DNA of 64,000 nt from Phascolarctos cinereus (GCF_002099425.1 NW_018344253.1:2232001-2296000); one strand, 5' to 3'. Counted from the first letter of the stretch, positions 21,760-32,595 are shown. Notes: generated by a model from the letters alone, not told the origin. A program made the numbers and translations.

Positions 21760-21807
21760 GCATTCATTCATTCATTCATTCACTCATTCATTTATTCATT
21801 CATTCAA
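21760..21807 (+). repeat. (ATTC)n microsatellite
   Basis: attc units with one actc and one attt variant, at the join to an old repeat fragment (atatttactgaactcctac). Confidence 0.9.
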
Positions 21808-21839
21808 CAAATATTTACTGAACTCCTACTCAGAATCAG

Positions 21840-22030
21840 CAGGGGTTTAATGGAAAGAACAATAGACTGAAGGTCAGAAAAAGTGGGGTTTGATTCCTGG
21901 TCTCCCACTTAACCAGCCTAGTAAATCACTTCACTTTTGATTCTGATTTTACCCTTTCATTAAATGTGGATAGCAATAGCCACCCTGCTTCCCTCCCAAG
22001 GTGGTTGTAAAATACTAAATGAATAGCACC
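21840..22030 (+). mobile_element. MIR SINE
   Basis: 'aatggaaagaacaatagact', 'tttgattcctggtctcccac' and 'ggtggttgtaaaatactaaa' in sense MIR order, diverged. Confidence 0.65.
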
Positions 22031-22149
22031 TGTGTTATTCTTACTGCATGTACTTCCTTGGGAGGGGGATGGGGAAGAAGTCATGCCCGCATTAAGCTTG
22101 TAGCCTAGTTAGGGAGATAAGACAACAAACGTGAGAAAGCTTAATAAGC

Positions 22150-22945
22150 AGGGCCACAGGACAAGGCAAACTCCTCTGCCTGGCATTCAATGCTCTTCAC
22201 GACATGGCATCATTATACCTTTCCAGGTACATGTTCATATTATGCCTTTTATAGTCATACTCTTAGGCAGTTATGTGGGGAGAGGGTGCTGGACCTTTAA
22301 GTCAAGAAGACTTGAGTTCAGATCTGACCTCGAACACTTTCTTGGCTGTGACCCTGGACAAGTCGCTTAACCGCTGTCTGCCTCAGTTTTCTCACCTGTA
22401 AAGTGGGGATAATGATAGCTTACCTGCCTTCTGGGATTGTTGTGAAGATTAAATGAGATAATACTTGTAAAGTGCTTTGCAAACCTTGAAGTGCTATGTA
22501 AATATTGACTGGCTATTATGCTATATGTCTATGAACTTGAACAACTGTCTACCCCAAGAATGTGTCCTGTGCCTCCACTGATACTCTGCTCTGCCTTTGC
22601 TCATGCTATTCCCTAAATCCACCCTCCTCCTCTTTGCCTGTTGCATTCCTACCCATTCTGAAAGCCCAACTCAAATGCCTCCTCCTCCAGGAAGGCTTTC
22701 CTGATTCCCCCATTGTCCAAACTAGAGACCTTTTCCAGGGGACTTTTCTGATATTCCCTATCTAAATACTCATGCAGATCTGTGGGAAAGCCTCTGAAAG
22801 GTGCAGATCTCAACCTCTCTCTCTCCCCAGTAGAATGTATGCTCCTTAAGGGCAGACACTGTCTCACTTTTGCATTTATGTCCCTGTGCCTAGCATAGTA
22901 TCTGACTCATGGCAGGCACTTAATAAAAACTTGCTGATTGATTGA
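22150..22945 (+). mobile_element. L2 LINE 3' region split by a SINE
   Basis: Left piece: 'caaactcctctgcctggcat' and 'caatgctcttcacgacatgg'. Right piece: 'tgcctcctcctccaggaagg', 'gaatgtatgctccttaaggg' and the terminus 'ggcaggcacttaataaaaac' with a gattgattgatt tail. Removing 22264-22521 joins them. Confidence 0.82.
22264..22521 (+). mobile_element. MIR/Ther-type SINE nested in L2
   Basis: Head 'gtgggg agagggtgctggac', B box gagttcagatc, core 'gaccctggacaagtcgctta' and 3' end 'gagataatacttgtaaagtg'. Confidence 0.8.
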
Positions 22946-23024
22946 TTCTTACCCATAAGTTTGCCACAGGAAGACCGGCCAACATGTTGGAGGCCTCATC
23001 AGACAATATTTGTGTATTATAGTT

Positions 23025-23335
23025 ATCTATATTTGAGTTTCCTCCTCTGCTAGACTGTAAGCATCTTGAGGGCAGGAATAGAGTCTTGTCTAAACTTTTA
23101 TTCATTCATTCATTCTAAGAACATTTATAAGGTACCTACTGTATGCAGAGGGGGAGGAGGGATTCCAAGCTTAGGTTAGTCATAATTCCTGCCCTTTTAA
23201 ACCTTATAGTGTAGTATTTCTATTGCAGTGCTCTGCATACATCAGGTAATTACAAAATGTTTATTCTGGTTTATTGTATTGAATGAAGTAAGCTCCAAAG
23301 CAGAATACAGTCATTGTGACATGAGTGGTCAAGGT
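23025..23335 (+). mobile_element. L2 3' end and family A scraps
   Basis: 'gctagactgtaagcatcttg' with a ttcattcattcatt tail is an L2 terminus. 'aacatttataaggtacctac' is the start of family A. 'cattgcagtgctctgcatac'-type sequence is another L2-like terminus. Confidence 0.5.
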
Positions 23336-23337
23336 AG

Positions 23338-23635
23338 TTAGTGTTAATCCAGAGAAAGAACTATGGAGTCTGATTACAGATCGAAGCATACTATTTTCTC
23401 TTTTCTGTTTTTGTTTCTTCTTTCTTGTAGTTCTCCCCTTTGGTTCTAATTCTTCTTTACAACATGACTAATGTGGAAATATGTTTGATATGACTGTACA
23501 TGTATAGTCTATATCAGATTGCATGCCATCTTGGGGAGGGGGAAGCAGAGGGAGGAGTAGAAAATTTAGAACTCAAACTCTTACAGAAGTGAATGTTGAA
23601 AACTGAAAACAAATACATAAAAAATTTTAAAAGAT
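23338..23635 (+). mobile_element. L1 3' untranslated end, marsupial type
   Basis: 'ccagagaaagaactatggag', 'gaagcatactattttctctt', 'acaacatgactaatgtggaa', 'atatcagattgcatgccatc' and an A-rich end at 23600-23635. Matches the fragments at 45.0 and 63.93 kb. 5' truncated. Confidence 0.88.
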
Positions 23636-23735
23636 AGTATTAAAGATAGGTAGATATCTTTTCCTGTGGAATAGACAAATAGATAGATGATGGATGGATG
23701 GATAGATAGATAGATAGATGATGGATGGATGGATG

Positions 23736-23788
<53 letters not shown>

Positions 23789-23800
23789 ATAGACATACAG
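23636..23800 (+). repeat. (GATA)n/(GATG)n microsatellite
   Basis: It follows the A-rich L1 end, a common birthplace for tetranucleotide repeats. It gives spurious Tyr/Ile/Ser frames on the minus strand. Confidence 0.95.
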
Positions 23801-23935
23801 ACAGGCAGATGGAGCATTTGTTAAATGCTTACTGCGTGCCAAGTACTGTGTGAAGTGTTGGTACAAATACAAGGAAATAATTCAGTTCCTGCCCTCAAGT
23901 GGTTTACACCCTGTTATATAGAATTACATAATTAG
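23800..23935 (+). mobile_element. Family A 5' fragment
   Basis: 'gcttactgcgtgccaagtac' then 'tcctgccctcaagtggttta' match the opening of family A. Confidence 0.6.
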
Positions 23936-24265
23936 ATAGATAATTATATACTATATAGAATATTATACGATATAATGATATATGGTATGATGTGGTATAA
24001 TATGATGTATTAATATCATTTAATATTCCAAGTTCAGAGTCAATGCAACCTTTTGGAGCAGGAATACAAGAAGGATACTTGAAGCTGGGGTCAATGGTAA
24101 GCAATCTGGGACTTCAGTTTCTTTGGAGTTTCACCCTACAAATCTGCTGCTCCAAGGGTGTTCCTTGGTGGTGGAAAGGGGGAAAAAGTTGGGGAAAGGT
24201 GGAAGAGGAAAGGTGTGAGCAAGTCAAAGACTACCCGTTCTGCTGCTGCTCTCCCTCAGATCACC
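23935..24265. other. AT-rich then unassigned
   Basis: TATA/ATAT-rich to about 24025, then unique-looking sequence without an identified family. Confidence 0.35.
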
Positions 24266-24274
24266 ACAGATCAC

Positions 24275-24450
24275 AGAATAGCTGAGTCAGAAGCATCCTT
24301 AGAAATCATGTCTGACCCATTTACTTTGTAGAGGAGAAAACTGAAGTCCAGAGAGGGTTGACTTGCCCAAGGTCACACGGCAAGTAAATGGCAGAATTGT
24401 ACCTAGAAACCAAACCTCTTGACCACCAGTTTAGGATACTTTTCACTGCC
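24275..24450 (-). mobile_element. MIR SINE (inverted)
   Basis: 'aggagaaaactgaagtccag', 'acttgcccaaggtcacacgg' and 'ttgaccaccagtttaggata' in antisense order. Confidence 0.75.
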
Positions 24451-24734
24451 CTAGATACCTCCCCAAGAACAGTCATGGGATGGGAGTGAGCTTAATTATT
24501 GGCACATCTAAACTGGTGACAGCTATCATCTCCCTAATCCTGACTCAGTTATCTACGCGTTTCCTGAGGAACTCTGTTGTTCAGTCATTTGGTGGTCTTG
24601 CTTGATAAATGAAAAAAATCAGAAAGCTATGTTGTCAAAGATAAATACTAAAATGGAAGGAGGCATGCTGGGCAGAGCCCTTCAGTTCTAGCCTTCTCAA
24701 CATTTCCAATCCAGAGCCAGGTCTCTCGGTGGAT

Positions 24735-24875
24735 CTTGCCCAACATGGATACCCTAGAGCCACTATTTGGTCCTTTCATTTTCTCTGGACCTCATTTTCC
24801 CCTCTGTAAAATGACAAGGTTAGATTCCTTTCTGGTCTCTAAGGTCTCTTGCTGCTTTGACATTCAAGGATCTGC
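24735..24875 (+). mobile_element. MIR 3' fragment
   Basis: 'ctggacctcattttcccctc' and 'tgtaaaatgacaaggttaga' followed by 'ctaaggtctcttgctgcttt'. Confidence 0.55.
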
Positions 24876-24933
24876 TGAACCTTACCAACCCCAACCTGGC
24901 TCCAGTCTATCCTTCTAAGATCTAACCTCGTCA

Positions 24934-24935
<2 letters not shown>

Positions 24936-24998
<63 letters not shown>

Positions 24999-25420
24999 AC
25001 AGACAGAGACGGACAGAGACAGACAGACAGAAAAAGAGAGACAGACAGACAGACAGACAGAAAAAGAGAGACAGAGACAGAGAGACAGAGAAGGAAAGAC
25101 AGAGAGACAGAGACAGAGAGAGAGAGAGACGGAGAGGGAGAGATAGAGAGGGAGAGACAGACAGAGACAGACAGACAGAAAGAGAGACAGAGACAGACAG
25201 AGACAGACAGAGAGGGATAGAGAGACAGGGAGGGAGAGAGAAACAGAGAGGGAGAGAGAGAGACAGAGACAGAGACAGACAGACAGACAGACAGAGACAG
25301 ACAGAGATAGACAGAGAGGGAGAGAGAGACAGAGAAGGAGAGAGAGACAGAGAGGGAGAGTGAGACAGAGAGGGATAGAGGGACAGAGACAGAGACAGAG
25401 ACAGAGACAGACAGACAGAA
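24936..25420 (+). repeat. Long (GA)n/(GACA)n purine-rich tract
   Basis: About 485 bp of agag, agac and aggg units. Three overlapping Ser/Leu/Cys frames on the minus strand and a Glu/Arg frame on the plus strand are repeat translations. Confidence 0.96.
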
Positions 25421-25424
25421 ACAC

Positions 25425-25640
25425 ATAGTATCTTTATTGCCATGATATAGCAGCATTTACCTAATAAGGAGTGTTTAAAAGGCATCAAATTACATATGCA
25501 ATGTATTTCATAATTATGGACTTATGTATGCATGTATTATAGTATGCAAAAGGTAAATTCCCTTCCATACCCAGGAGCGTCTCTTACATTATAAGACTCC
25601 TAAGCATTTATACATAAGGGTAACATGATGGATAATAGCT
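25425..25640. other. Unassigned spacer
   Basis: AT-rich, with nothing recognised. Confidence 0.35.
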
Positions 25641-25644
25641 CAAA

Positions 25645-25825
25645 CATTGTGCCAAGGAAAGAGCTGGAGTCAGAGGATCTGGGTTTGAGTCTCAGCTCTG
25701 CCACTTTGTCCTTGTGTGATCTTGGACCAGTCACTAGTCTCTGTGCTTCATGTTCCTTCTCTGTGAGGTAAGGGGGTTAGACTAGAAATGGCCTCTGAGG
25801 TCTCTTCTAGCTCTAAATCACATAG
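25645..25825 (+). mobile_element. MIR SINE
   Basis: 'gagctggagtcagaggatct', 'ctcagctctgccactttgtc', 'tgatcttggaccagtcacta' and 'tcttctagctctaaatcaca'. Confidence 0.75.
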
Positions 25826-25864
25826 CACCCATGGATTTGAGCTGAAGGGACCAGAGGCCTCTAG

Positions 25865-26062
25865 TCCAAACCCTTCACTCTGCTTCACTTAGTATAGTGG
25901 TTGGCACCTAGTAGGCTCTTTCTTCATAAATGCTTATTGACTGACTGACTGACTGACTACTATTGAGGAAACTGAGTCATAGGGCAGTTAAGTGACTTGC
26001 TCAGAGTCACATTGGCAGAAAGTGGTAAAACCGGGTCTTGAATTCAGGTTGAGGTTCTCTGA
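25865..26062. mobile_element. L2 terminus followed by inverted MIR fragment
   Basis: L2-type end 'ggcacctagtaggctctttc' with a (gact)n tail to about 25958. Then antisense MIR 'attgaggaaactgagtcata' and 'agtgacttgctcagagtcac'. Confidence 0.65.
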
Positions 26063-26294
26063 AGTTCTACCCACCACCCCAGACTGGTAACACCACAATG
26101 TCAAGAGACAGGCAGAGAACAGTTCCATCTAATTTTAAACTTGTTTCTTTGGTCAAGCTTAAACCTAAACAAACAAACAAAAATAATAACAACTTAAAAT
26201 TAAAATTGACTTCCTCCAAGAAGTCTTTCCTAATTGATCTTCCCCATCCATGGTTGATTTTATTCAGCATAGATATCCTCAGTTTACCTTATAA

Positions 26295-26500
26295 GGCAAT
26301 GTTAATTTGGGATCCATGTGATAGATTTTAGGAGGGGTCCATGAACTTAAATAGGGAAAAATACACCTTTATTTCAATATAATTAATGTCCTTCATAATC
26401 CTACGTATTTAACTGGACTCATCTAAGAAAATTATTCTGACAACAGGTCCAAAGGGTTGACAAGACTGCCAAAGAGGTCTTTGACACAAAGAAGGTCTCT
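26295..26500 (+). mobile_element. hAT-like MITE relic
   Basis: 'aggaggggtccatgaactta', 'tatttcaatataattaatgt', 'cataatcctacgtatttaac' and 'gactgccaaagaggtctttg' share order with the better copy at 27449-27683. Confidence 0.6.
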
Positions 26501-26639
26501 ATGGTCCTTCGTTAGTAGGTGGTGTGACTTTTTGTAGTGAACCATTTCTGTGTGCATTCTATGATTCCCTTCCCTTGTCGTGAGGTAGATGCTTGTCTGA
26601 GCCAGGGTGGATAACTTACTGCCTTGAAGCAGGGGGATG

Positions 26640-27240
26640 GACATGCAGTCCTCTGGAGGGGACCCTTGATGGCTCCGGGGAACACCACTAGGTGAGTGGG
26701 GCTGGAAGGGGAGGCAGGCGGTGTTCCTGGAAGTAGCCTGTCCTGTCTGTCCTAGGTGGGATGGAGGCAGGGGTTGGAGAAACAGTGTCCTGAACCCCTT
26801 GGACCAGCTTTCTTGTGGAGAGGGAGTAGCAGGGTAACCGGTAGGGTCAGGAAAGGGTCTCCTACCTTGAATGGTAGTGCCTTCTGCTGGCCTCTTTCTT
26901 AACCTAATAGTCTAATTCTAAGAAAGCCACAGGGGTGGGGCGGAAAGGTCCATGGGATTGGGGTCTGTGGTTCTTTTTGCCTTCTCCTTCCTGTGTTGGT
27001 TGCCAGCTCCCTCTGCTGGGCCCGGATCCCGGGAGGTCAGGCAGGATGTGCTCAGACACCCAGTGGCTGCTGCCATCTGTCTGCACCCCCACACCACTCT
27101 ATGTGGCTGAGCAAGGAGCCCTCCCTACCCACACGCCCATCACAGGACAAGACCACTTGCTGTGGCTCTCCTGACTGATCTTTTCCTAGCTGCCAGAGTC
27201 ATCCACGCTCCCAGGGGAAGGGTGTGGTATTGATGGAATG
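26640..27240. other. GC-rich unique block with CTCF-like motifs
   Basis: Non-repetitive. On the minus strand, ggccagcagaaggcacta (26875-26892) and ggcccagcagagggagctgg (27003-27022) resemble the CTCF core. Open frames on both strands are not gene-like. Insulator or enhancer function is inferred. Confidence 0.4.
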
Positions 27241-27295
27241 ATACTAGTGTTCTTAATGCATATGCATATATACACACACATATACACATATATCA
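27240..27295 (+). repeat. (CATA)n-rich low complexity
   Basis: 'atatgcatatatacacacac' and similar short words. Confidence 0.8.
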
Positions 27296-27296
27296 T

Positions 27297-27440
27297 CACC
27301 TCTGACATTTATTACTTGTGTGACCTTGGGTAAGACATTTAAACTTCATGGACCTTAGATTCCTCAGCTATAAAATAGGGAGATTTCTCAGCTATAAAAT
27401 GGAGAGATTGAACTAGAGTCTTCTTAAGATCCCTTGAAGC
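27297..27440 (+). mobile_element. MIR fragment
   Basis: 'ttgtgtgaccttgggtaaga' then the 3' part, in which 'tctcagctataaaat' is tandemly duplicated at about 27365-27400. Confidence 0.65.
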
Positions 27441-27448
27441 TCCAGATT

Positions 27449-27683
27449 AGGGGTTCTTAACCTGAGGTCCATAAACTCCCCCTACCCATCCAGAGTATCT
27501 GTGGATGAATTTCAGCAAGTCTGTGAGAAAAGACAGGGAAAATGTGCTTTATTTCATATATTTAGTTTCATTTGTAATCCTATGTATTATTTTACATATT
27601 TAAAAATATTCTTCTGGGAAGGGGTCCATAGGCTTTACCAGACTGTAAAAGGGTCAGCGTCACCAAAAATGTTAAGAACTCCT
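27449..27683 (+). mobile_element. hAT-like non-autonomous DNA transposon
   Basis: The ends form an inverted repeat: aggggttcttaacctg at the left, gttaagaactcct at the right. The inside reads 'tttgtaatcctatgtattat' and 'aaggggtccataggctttac'. It has no coding content. Confidence 0.7.
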
Positions 27684-27699
27684 GACCTTAATCTTTGAT

Positions 27700-27860
27700 T
27701 AGAACTGGAAGGGACCTCGGGAATCATCACCCCCTCACGGATCAGTTTACCCATCTGTCAAATGAGCATAATAATTCTGGTACTATCAATCTACCTCGTA
27801 TGGTGGTTAGGAGGAAATTACTTTGTAAACTACAAAGATGTCTAGAAATGTGAATGTGTT
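27700..27860 (+). mobile_element. MIR fragment
   Basis: 'cagtttacccatctgtcaaa' and 'tctacctcgtatggtggtta' in sense order. Confidence 0.55.
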
Positions 27861-28295
27861 TGTTGTTGTTACTATTACTTCTTATTCCCTCAACTAAAGC
27901 CCTAGTTCTCTCTGATGCCTTGTGTTTTCCAGCAGGGTTCTGTCTATCTAGAAAGGCTTCAAAGGTCTGCCTGTGGACAGACTGCATGTGTGTCTCTCAC
28001 CTGAAGATCAGCCTAGGTCAGAGAGGCTCCTCATGATAAGGCTGGCCATCAGCTAAGGAAATTCATTTATTTATTTATTTGTTTGTTTTTAGTCAGAGCA
28101 ATTTAGGAAGGGGTTGCAATCTGCACTGATGGAATGAGTACCCACATCCTTGAAATCTCAAATCTTTTGAAATACTGGTATTATCTAGGCCAATCTGCCA
28201 TCTCTCCCTCCCAACCCCTATTTTTAAAAGGAAGAAACCATCCCAGAGAGACATCCCAGGTCTCCTGACTCCACAGTGGTGCAATGAAAAGAATC
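27860..28295. other. Unassigned, includes a short (ATTT)n
   Basis: (attt)n lies at about 28062-28090. Nothing else is recognised. Confidence 0.35.
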
Positions 28296-28299
28296 CTGA

Positions 28300-28640
28300 C
28301 CTTGTAATCATAGAATCACGGAACTAGAACTTGCAGGTATCTCAGAGGCCCGCTGGTCCAACACCTTTATTTTACAGAAGAGGAAACTGAGTCCCAGAGA
28401 AATGAAGTGACTTTGGCCCAGATTCACACAGGCAGTGAGCAGTGGAAGTGAGTTTTGAGCCAGAGCTGTCCAACTCTGGAGACAGTACTCGTCCCACCCG
28501 AGTTCAAATCCTGGCTTCCCTTCTGACTCCCTGTGAGACCTCTGGGTCTCAATGTTCACATTTATAAAATGAGGCAGTTGGACTCAGTGACCTCAAGAGT
28601 CCTTTCAGCTTTTGACTGAGATCTTTTGCTCCTATGATCC
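28300..28640. mobile_element. Inverted MIR followed by sense MIR
   Basis: 28300-28450 antisense: 'acagaagaggaaactgagtc' and 'ttggcccagattcacacagg'. 28497-28640 sense: 'ccgagttcaaatcctggctt' and 'gaggcagttggactcagtga'. Confidence 0.7.
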
Positions 28641-29030
28641 AATCCTAAATTCTTTCCAAATCCCACACTAATGATCTAATTCTGTTTTGTTTTGATTTTC
28701 CCTAAAGCTTTCTCAGCTGCCCCTTCCCTGGTGCTCCTTGTCATCTGCTTTCCACCTGCTTGCTCAGGCGATCCCCACCCAGAGCCCAAGCTAGCACGGT
28801 GCCAACCCAGCCCAGGCTCTCTGGGCACGGCACAGCCTCAGGCAAGCGCCTCTCTGACCTTAATAGAGCCAGGACTATCTGTTATATCCAGTCACGGGGG
28901 AAAGGTGACAAGGATGGGGACGTGACTGTCCTGCTGAGCTCCACCCACCTGGGGCACAGGCTGGCAGGGACAGGGACACCAGAGAGCCAGGGTGACCCAT
29001 GACATCAGCGTACATGGCAATCAGCCACAG
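28640..29030. other. Unique block
   Basis: GC-rich and non-repetitive. A hydrophobic frame at 28692-28925 resembles a signal peptide, but it starts at a non-ATG codon and has no supporting exon structure. Confidence 0.3.
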
Positions 29031-29412
29031 CTCTCTCTGTCTCTCTCTGTCACTGCCGGTCTCTGTCTCTCTAGCTGTCTCTCCCTGTTTCTGTCTGTCC
29101 CTCTGTGTTACTGTCTCTGTCTTTCTGTCTCTTACTGTTTCTGTCTCTGTTTCTATCCCCGTCTCTCTTTGTATCTCTCTCTGTTTCTCTCTGTCTCTGT
29201 GTCTCTGTCTCCATATTTCATTTCTATCTTTGTCTCTCTGTTTCTGTATCTCTGTCTGTTTATGTCTCTCTGTCTCTGTCTCTCTTATTCTCTGTTTCTG
29301 TCTCTGTCTCTGTCCCCGTCTTTGCCTGTCTCTGTCTGACTGTCTCTGTGTCTGTTAGTCTCTCTGTCTGTCTCCTTGTCTCTGTCTGTCTGTCTGTTTG
29401 TCTGTCTCCCTC
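29031..29412 (+). repeat. (TCTG/TCTC)n pyrimidine-rich tract
   Basis: About 380 bp of ctctgt-type units. Cys/Leu/Ser frames here are spurious. Confidence 0.94.
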
Positions 29413-29689
29413 CTCCCACTTTTGCCCACTGAGTGAGCCCGGCCTCCATCTCCAAGGATAACAGGAGGAGAGGAGGGGAGAGACTGCTGGGGACAGGGCC
29501 CCCCTCCCTGTACGGTAGTGTACAGTACTTGAGGAGTAACCTAAAGTGGTCTCCCCTCTGGGTCTCCATCTCATTTGTCCTTTTTTAGGGAAAGGGGAGC
29601 AGCAAAGGCTTGAACCTCTAGATACCCTCCCCCTCCCACCCCACCCTCACCCCCCAGCCAGGCCTCCCAGGGCTTTCACAGCGAGATTG

Positions 29690-29915
29690 AAAATCTGGCT
29701 ATCTCAGGGCATCAGTCTGGGTCAGAAGCCAGCCCCTTATTAAATTGCATCCTCACCTCCTGGCAGCATCCCCTGGAGGAATTGATCAGTGTCTTGGCTT
29801 GGCCTGTCCTTGCTCATCAACAGATTGGCTGGTGTTACTCACATTCATGCACGCCACCAATGCAGCAAACAGCCTTCTCACTACTTCCTTGGGAAGGGCT
29901 TAGTATGACCTAAGT
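29690..29915. other. Unique block, candidate conserved non-coding element
   Basis: Balanced, non-repetitive sequence: 'cttattaaattgcatcctca', 'ggaattgatcagtgtcttgg' and 'attggctggtgttactcaca'. CCAAT-like and NFI half-site words are present. No coding signal. Confidence 0.35.
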
Positions 29916-29919
29916 GACG

Positions 29920-30560
29920 GACAGTTCCTACAATCTTAGGTCTTAAAGCTGGAAAGGACTTTAGAGCCCATCTCCAATCTCATTTTGTAGAGGAGGAAAT
30001 TAAATCCCAGGGAGAGGGCATATGTAATTTGCCTACACCTCCTGTTAGTAAGCATTAGAGGTAGGATTTGAACCCAGATCCTTTAACTCCAGTGACAAAG
30101 TTCTTTTCACCTGAATTCAGATTCTGCTTTTACCACTGACTAGCTGCACGTCGTTGAGCAAGTTACTTAGTTTCTCTGGGTCTCCATTTTCACATTTTAT
30201 AAAATGAATGGGTTGGACTCAGTGGCCTTGAAAGTTTCTTCTAGCTCTAGGACTGTGATTCTATGATCCTACAAGCCAGTCCAAAGCTCTTCCCAGAATT
30301 CACCTCTTCCCTCACCACCTCATGGTGTAGCAACAGAAACACAGGCTCTGAAGGCAGAAAGCAGGGTTGACATCCTGGCTGTGCTACTTTCGATTATAGT
30401 TACAGCTCTGAAAGGAACTTTAGAGGTCATTTAGTCCAACCCATTTTACTGAGGAAAATTGAGGCCTGGAGAGGTTGTGACTTATCCAAGCTAATACAGG
30501 TGACTGAGGCAGGACTCACTTGGAATCATGCAGTGAGTAAATAACACAGCTAGGATTTTA
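29920..30560. mobile_element. Cluster of four MIR fragments in alternating orientation
   Basis: Antisense 29930-30095 ('tgtagaggaggaaattaaat'), sense 30110-30270 ('ttctctgggtctccattttc'), sense 30325-30400 ('ggcagaaagcagggttgaca'), antisense 30400-30555 ('cattttactgaggaaaattg'). Confidence 0.7.
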
Positions 30561-30589
30561 ACTAAATTTGTATTTCCTCTTCTGTAAAC

Positions 30590-30835
30590 AAGCAGATAGA
30601 ACACCAGGCTTGGAGTCAGGAAGACCTGAGTTCAAATTCTGCCTCAGACACTTACTACTGTGTGACCCTGGGCAAGTCACTTGACCCTGTTTGCCTCAGT
30701 TTCCTCATCTTTAAAATAAGTTGACGAGGAAATGGCAAGCCATTCCAGTGTCTTTGCCAAGTAAACCCCAAATGGGGTCACAAAGAGTAGGACATGACTG
30801 AAACAACTGAACGACAACAATCATAACAATCACAA
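30590..30835 (+). mobile_element. tRNA-headed SINE with RTE tail
   Basis: B box gagttcaaatt, core 'gtgaccctgggcaagtcact', tail 'taaaccccaaatggggtcac', ending gaacgacaacaa. The first bases of the head are missing. Confidence 0.88.
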
Positions 30836-30869
30836 TAAAAACAAAGTAGTTGGACTAAATGATCTCTAA

Positions 30870-31120
30870 GCATTGAGGTGCTGCATTGGATAGAGCGCTG
30901 GGCCCGGAGTCAGGAAGACCTGAATTCCAATCTGACATCAGACACTTACTAGTTATGTGATCCTGGGTAAGTCACTGAGCCTCTACATTCCTCAACTTGG
31001 GCGGGGGGGAGTTATAATAGCATCTACCTCGTAGGACTTTTGCGAGGATGGAATGAGACAGTATTTATGAAGTATTTCACATAGTGCCTGGTATATCACA
31101 GGTGCTTAATAAATGCTTAT
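30870..31120 (+). mobile_element. MIR/Ther-type SINE
   Basis: Head 'tgctgcattggatagagcgc', core 'tgatcctgggtaagtcactg', 3' end 'tagcatctacctcgtaggac' and 'ggtgcttaataaatgcttat'. Confidence 0.82.
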
Positions 31121-31134
31121 TCCCTTCCCTAGAA

Positions 31135-31865
31135 GGATGCCTACCCTAGGAGGAAGCTACCCTCATTGCTCAAAAGGAATGGTTTGGAAACAATTAAAAG
31201 GAAACCCTACTGTCTTCAGTGGGTAGACTACAGAAAGCCACTAACCTAAAAAGTGAAACAGAAATCACTTCTGAAGGGATGATTGCTGGACATCAGTATG
31301 GCAGAAATTAAATTTAGACCAGCATTTTATGCAACAATGTGCTTGAAATGGATATTAATATATTAATATGTTATTAATTATATATAAGAATTAGTAATTA
31401 TAATATATTATTAATTATAATGACTATAATATGTAATTAATAATACTAACAGATTACTAACAGATACTAAACAGATACTAAAAGTTATACCATAAACAAA
31501 TTAGAAGAGAACCTGGTACTGTTCAGAGCTATGGCTAGGGAGTGATTTCTTAACCAAATGAGTGATAGAGGTAACCATAAAAGATAAAACAGATCACTTT
31601 GGTCACGTGAAATTTTAAAATTTTCCACATGAACAAAATCAATGCAACTAGAATAAGAGAAGTGGAAAAAAACCCTCTGGAACAAATAATCTATAATAAG
31701 GGTCTGATATCCAAAATATAGAGCAAACTAACACATATATGTAAGCAAGGGTCATTCTTCAGTGAATAAGTAGTCAAAGGATACAAACAAATTATTCTCA
31801 AAGGAAGAATTGCAAACTCAACTATAGGAAAGATCGCTCCAAATCATTAATAAGTCAAGCAATGC
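31135..31865 (+). mobile_element. L1 ORF2 3' portion, degraded
   Basis: L1 3'-ORF2 order: 'ataccataaacaaattagaa', 'acatgaacaaaatcaatgca', 'aagggtctgatatccaaaat', 'gtcaaaggatacaaacaaat' and 'tcgctccaaatcattaataa'. It contains an ATTA-rich expansion near 31355-31450. Confidence 0.75.
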
Positions 31866-31925
31866 CAACAAGCTCTTATTAAACACTTACTATATGCTAA
31901 GCAATTGTGCTCATAGTTCAAACAA
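31865..31925 (+). mobile_element. Family A opening fragment
   Basis: 'ctcttattaaacacttacta' then tatgctaagcaattgtgctc. Confidence 0.5.
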
Positions 31926-31942
31926 ATCAGAATGATGGGACG

Positions 31943-32070
31943 CTGACCTTAGCTTCATCAGTCTTAGAAAAAACTTTCTATATTTCAGCGAAGGAGCAAC
32001 AGGTTCTAATCTTCCCAAAGGGATTCCTCCAGATGTCCCAAGTTCATTAGGGCCTGAGCACAGTTATCAG
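31943..32070 (-). repeat. Left arm of a ~129-bp inverted repeat
   Basis: Pairs with 32815-32943 at roughly 86% identity by eye. Shared words (right-arm sense) include ctgataactgtgctcaggcc and catctggaggaat. Unknown family. Confidence 0.85.
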
Positions 32071-32440
32071 CACCTGCTTTAGCCGCCTTCATGGCTGCTG
32101 GAACAAAATGCTCTCATCCAACCATTCCACTGGAGGAAGTCTTCATGTGCTTGGCGTAGACATTCCTCTAACTCACCAAAGGGTTTGAGGCCTGTCAATT
32201 ATCCTCAACCTGGTTCAGCCCAGTCCACCAAGATGGTTTTACTGGGGTACGGTCACTGTGCATACTACAGCTTCTTGGAGCCACAGGTGAGAGCTGGGTG
32301 AAAGGTGGACACTAAAGGTGGATGAGAATCCCTGAGAAGAGCTCAGCAAGTCCTCATACCAGAGTTGCCAGTCCTCCCTAAATACCCCTTACATCCCAAT
32401 AGAAACATAATATATTGAGCGCATACAAAATCCTACAACA
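32070..32440. other. Unassigned loop sequence
   Basis: Lies between the inverted arms. No family is recognised. Confidence 0.35.
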
Positions 32441-32449
32441 TAAGCTCAG

Positions 32450-32595
32450 GACAGGAATCTTGCAGAAATGCTATCTAACCTGCTCATTTTACAGAGAAAA
32501 GTGACTTACCCAAGGTCGCCCAGGTAGTAAACAATAGAGTTAAGATTTCAACTTGACTCCAAATTTAAATCTCTTTCTACTGTGCCACCCTATTT
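32450..32595 (-). mobile_element. MIR SINE (inverted)
   Basis: 'gctcattttacagagaaaag', 'gacttacccaaggtcgccca' and 'ctttctactgtgccacccta'. Confidence 0.7.

Noticed and set aside
21760-21807. Regularly spaced short repeats as a CRISPR array
   Set aside because: Tetranucleotide microsatellite without spacers, in a mammalian genome.
24839-25488. Overlapping 169-205-residue Ser/Leu/Cys frames, resembling membrane proteins
   Set aside because: All three frames of the GA/GACA tract stay open because the units contain no stops. No gene structure.
28692-28925. Frame with a signal-peptide-like hydrophobic start
   Set aside because: It starts at a non-ATG codon, has no clear splice sites or domain, and adjoins MIR sequence.
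28992-29461. Cys/Leu/Ser-rich frames of 115-119 residues
   Set aside because: Simple TCTG/TCTC repeat translation.
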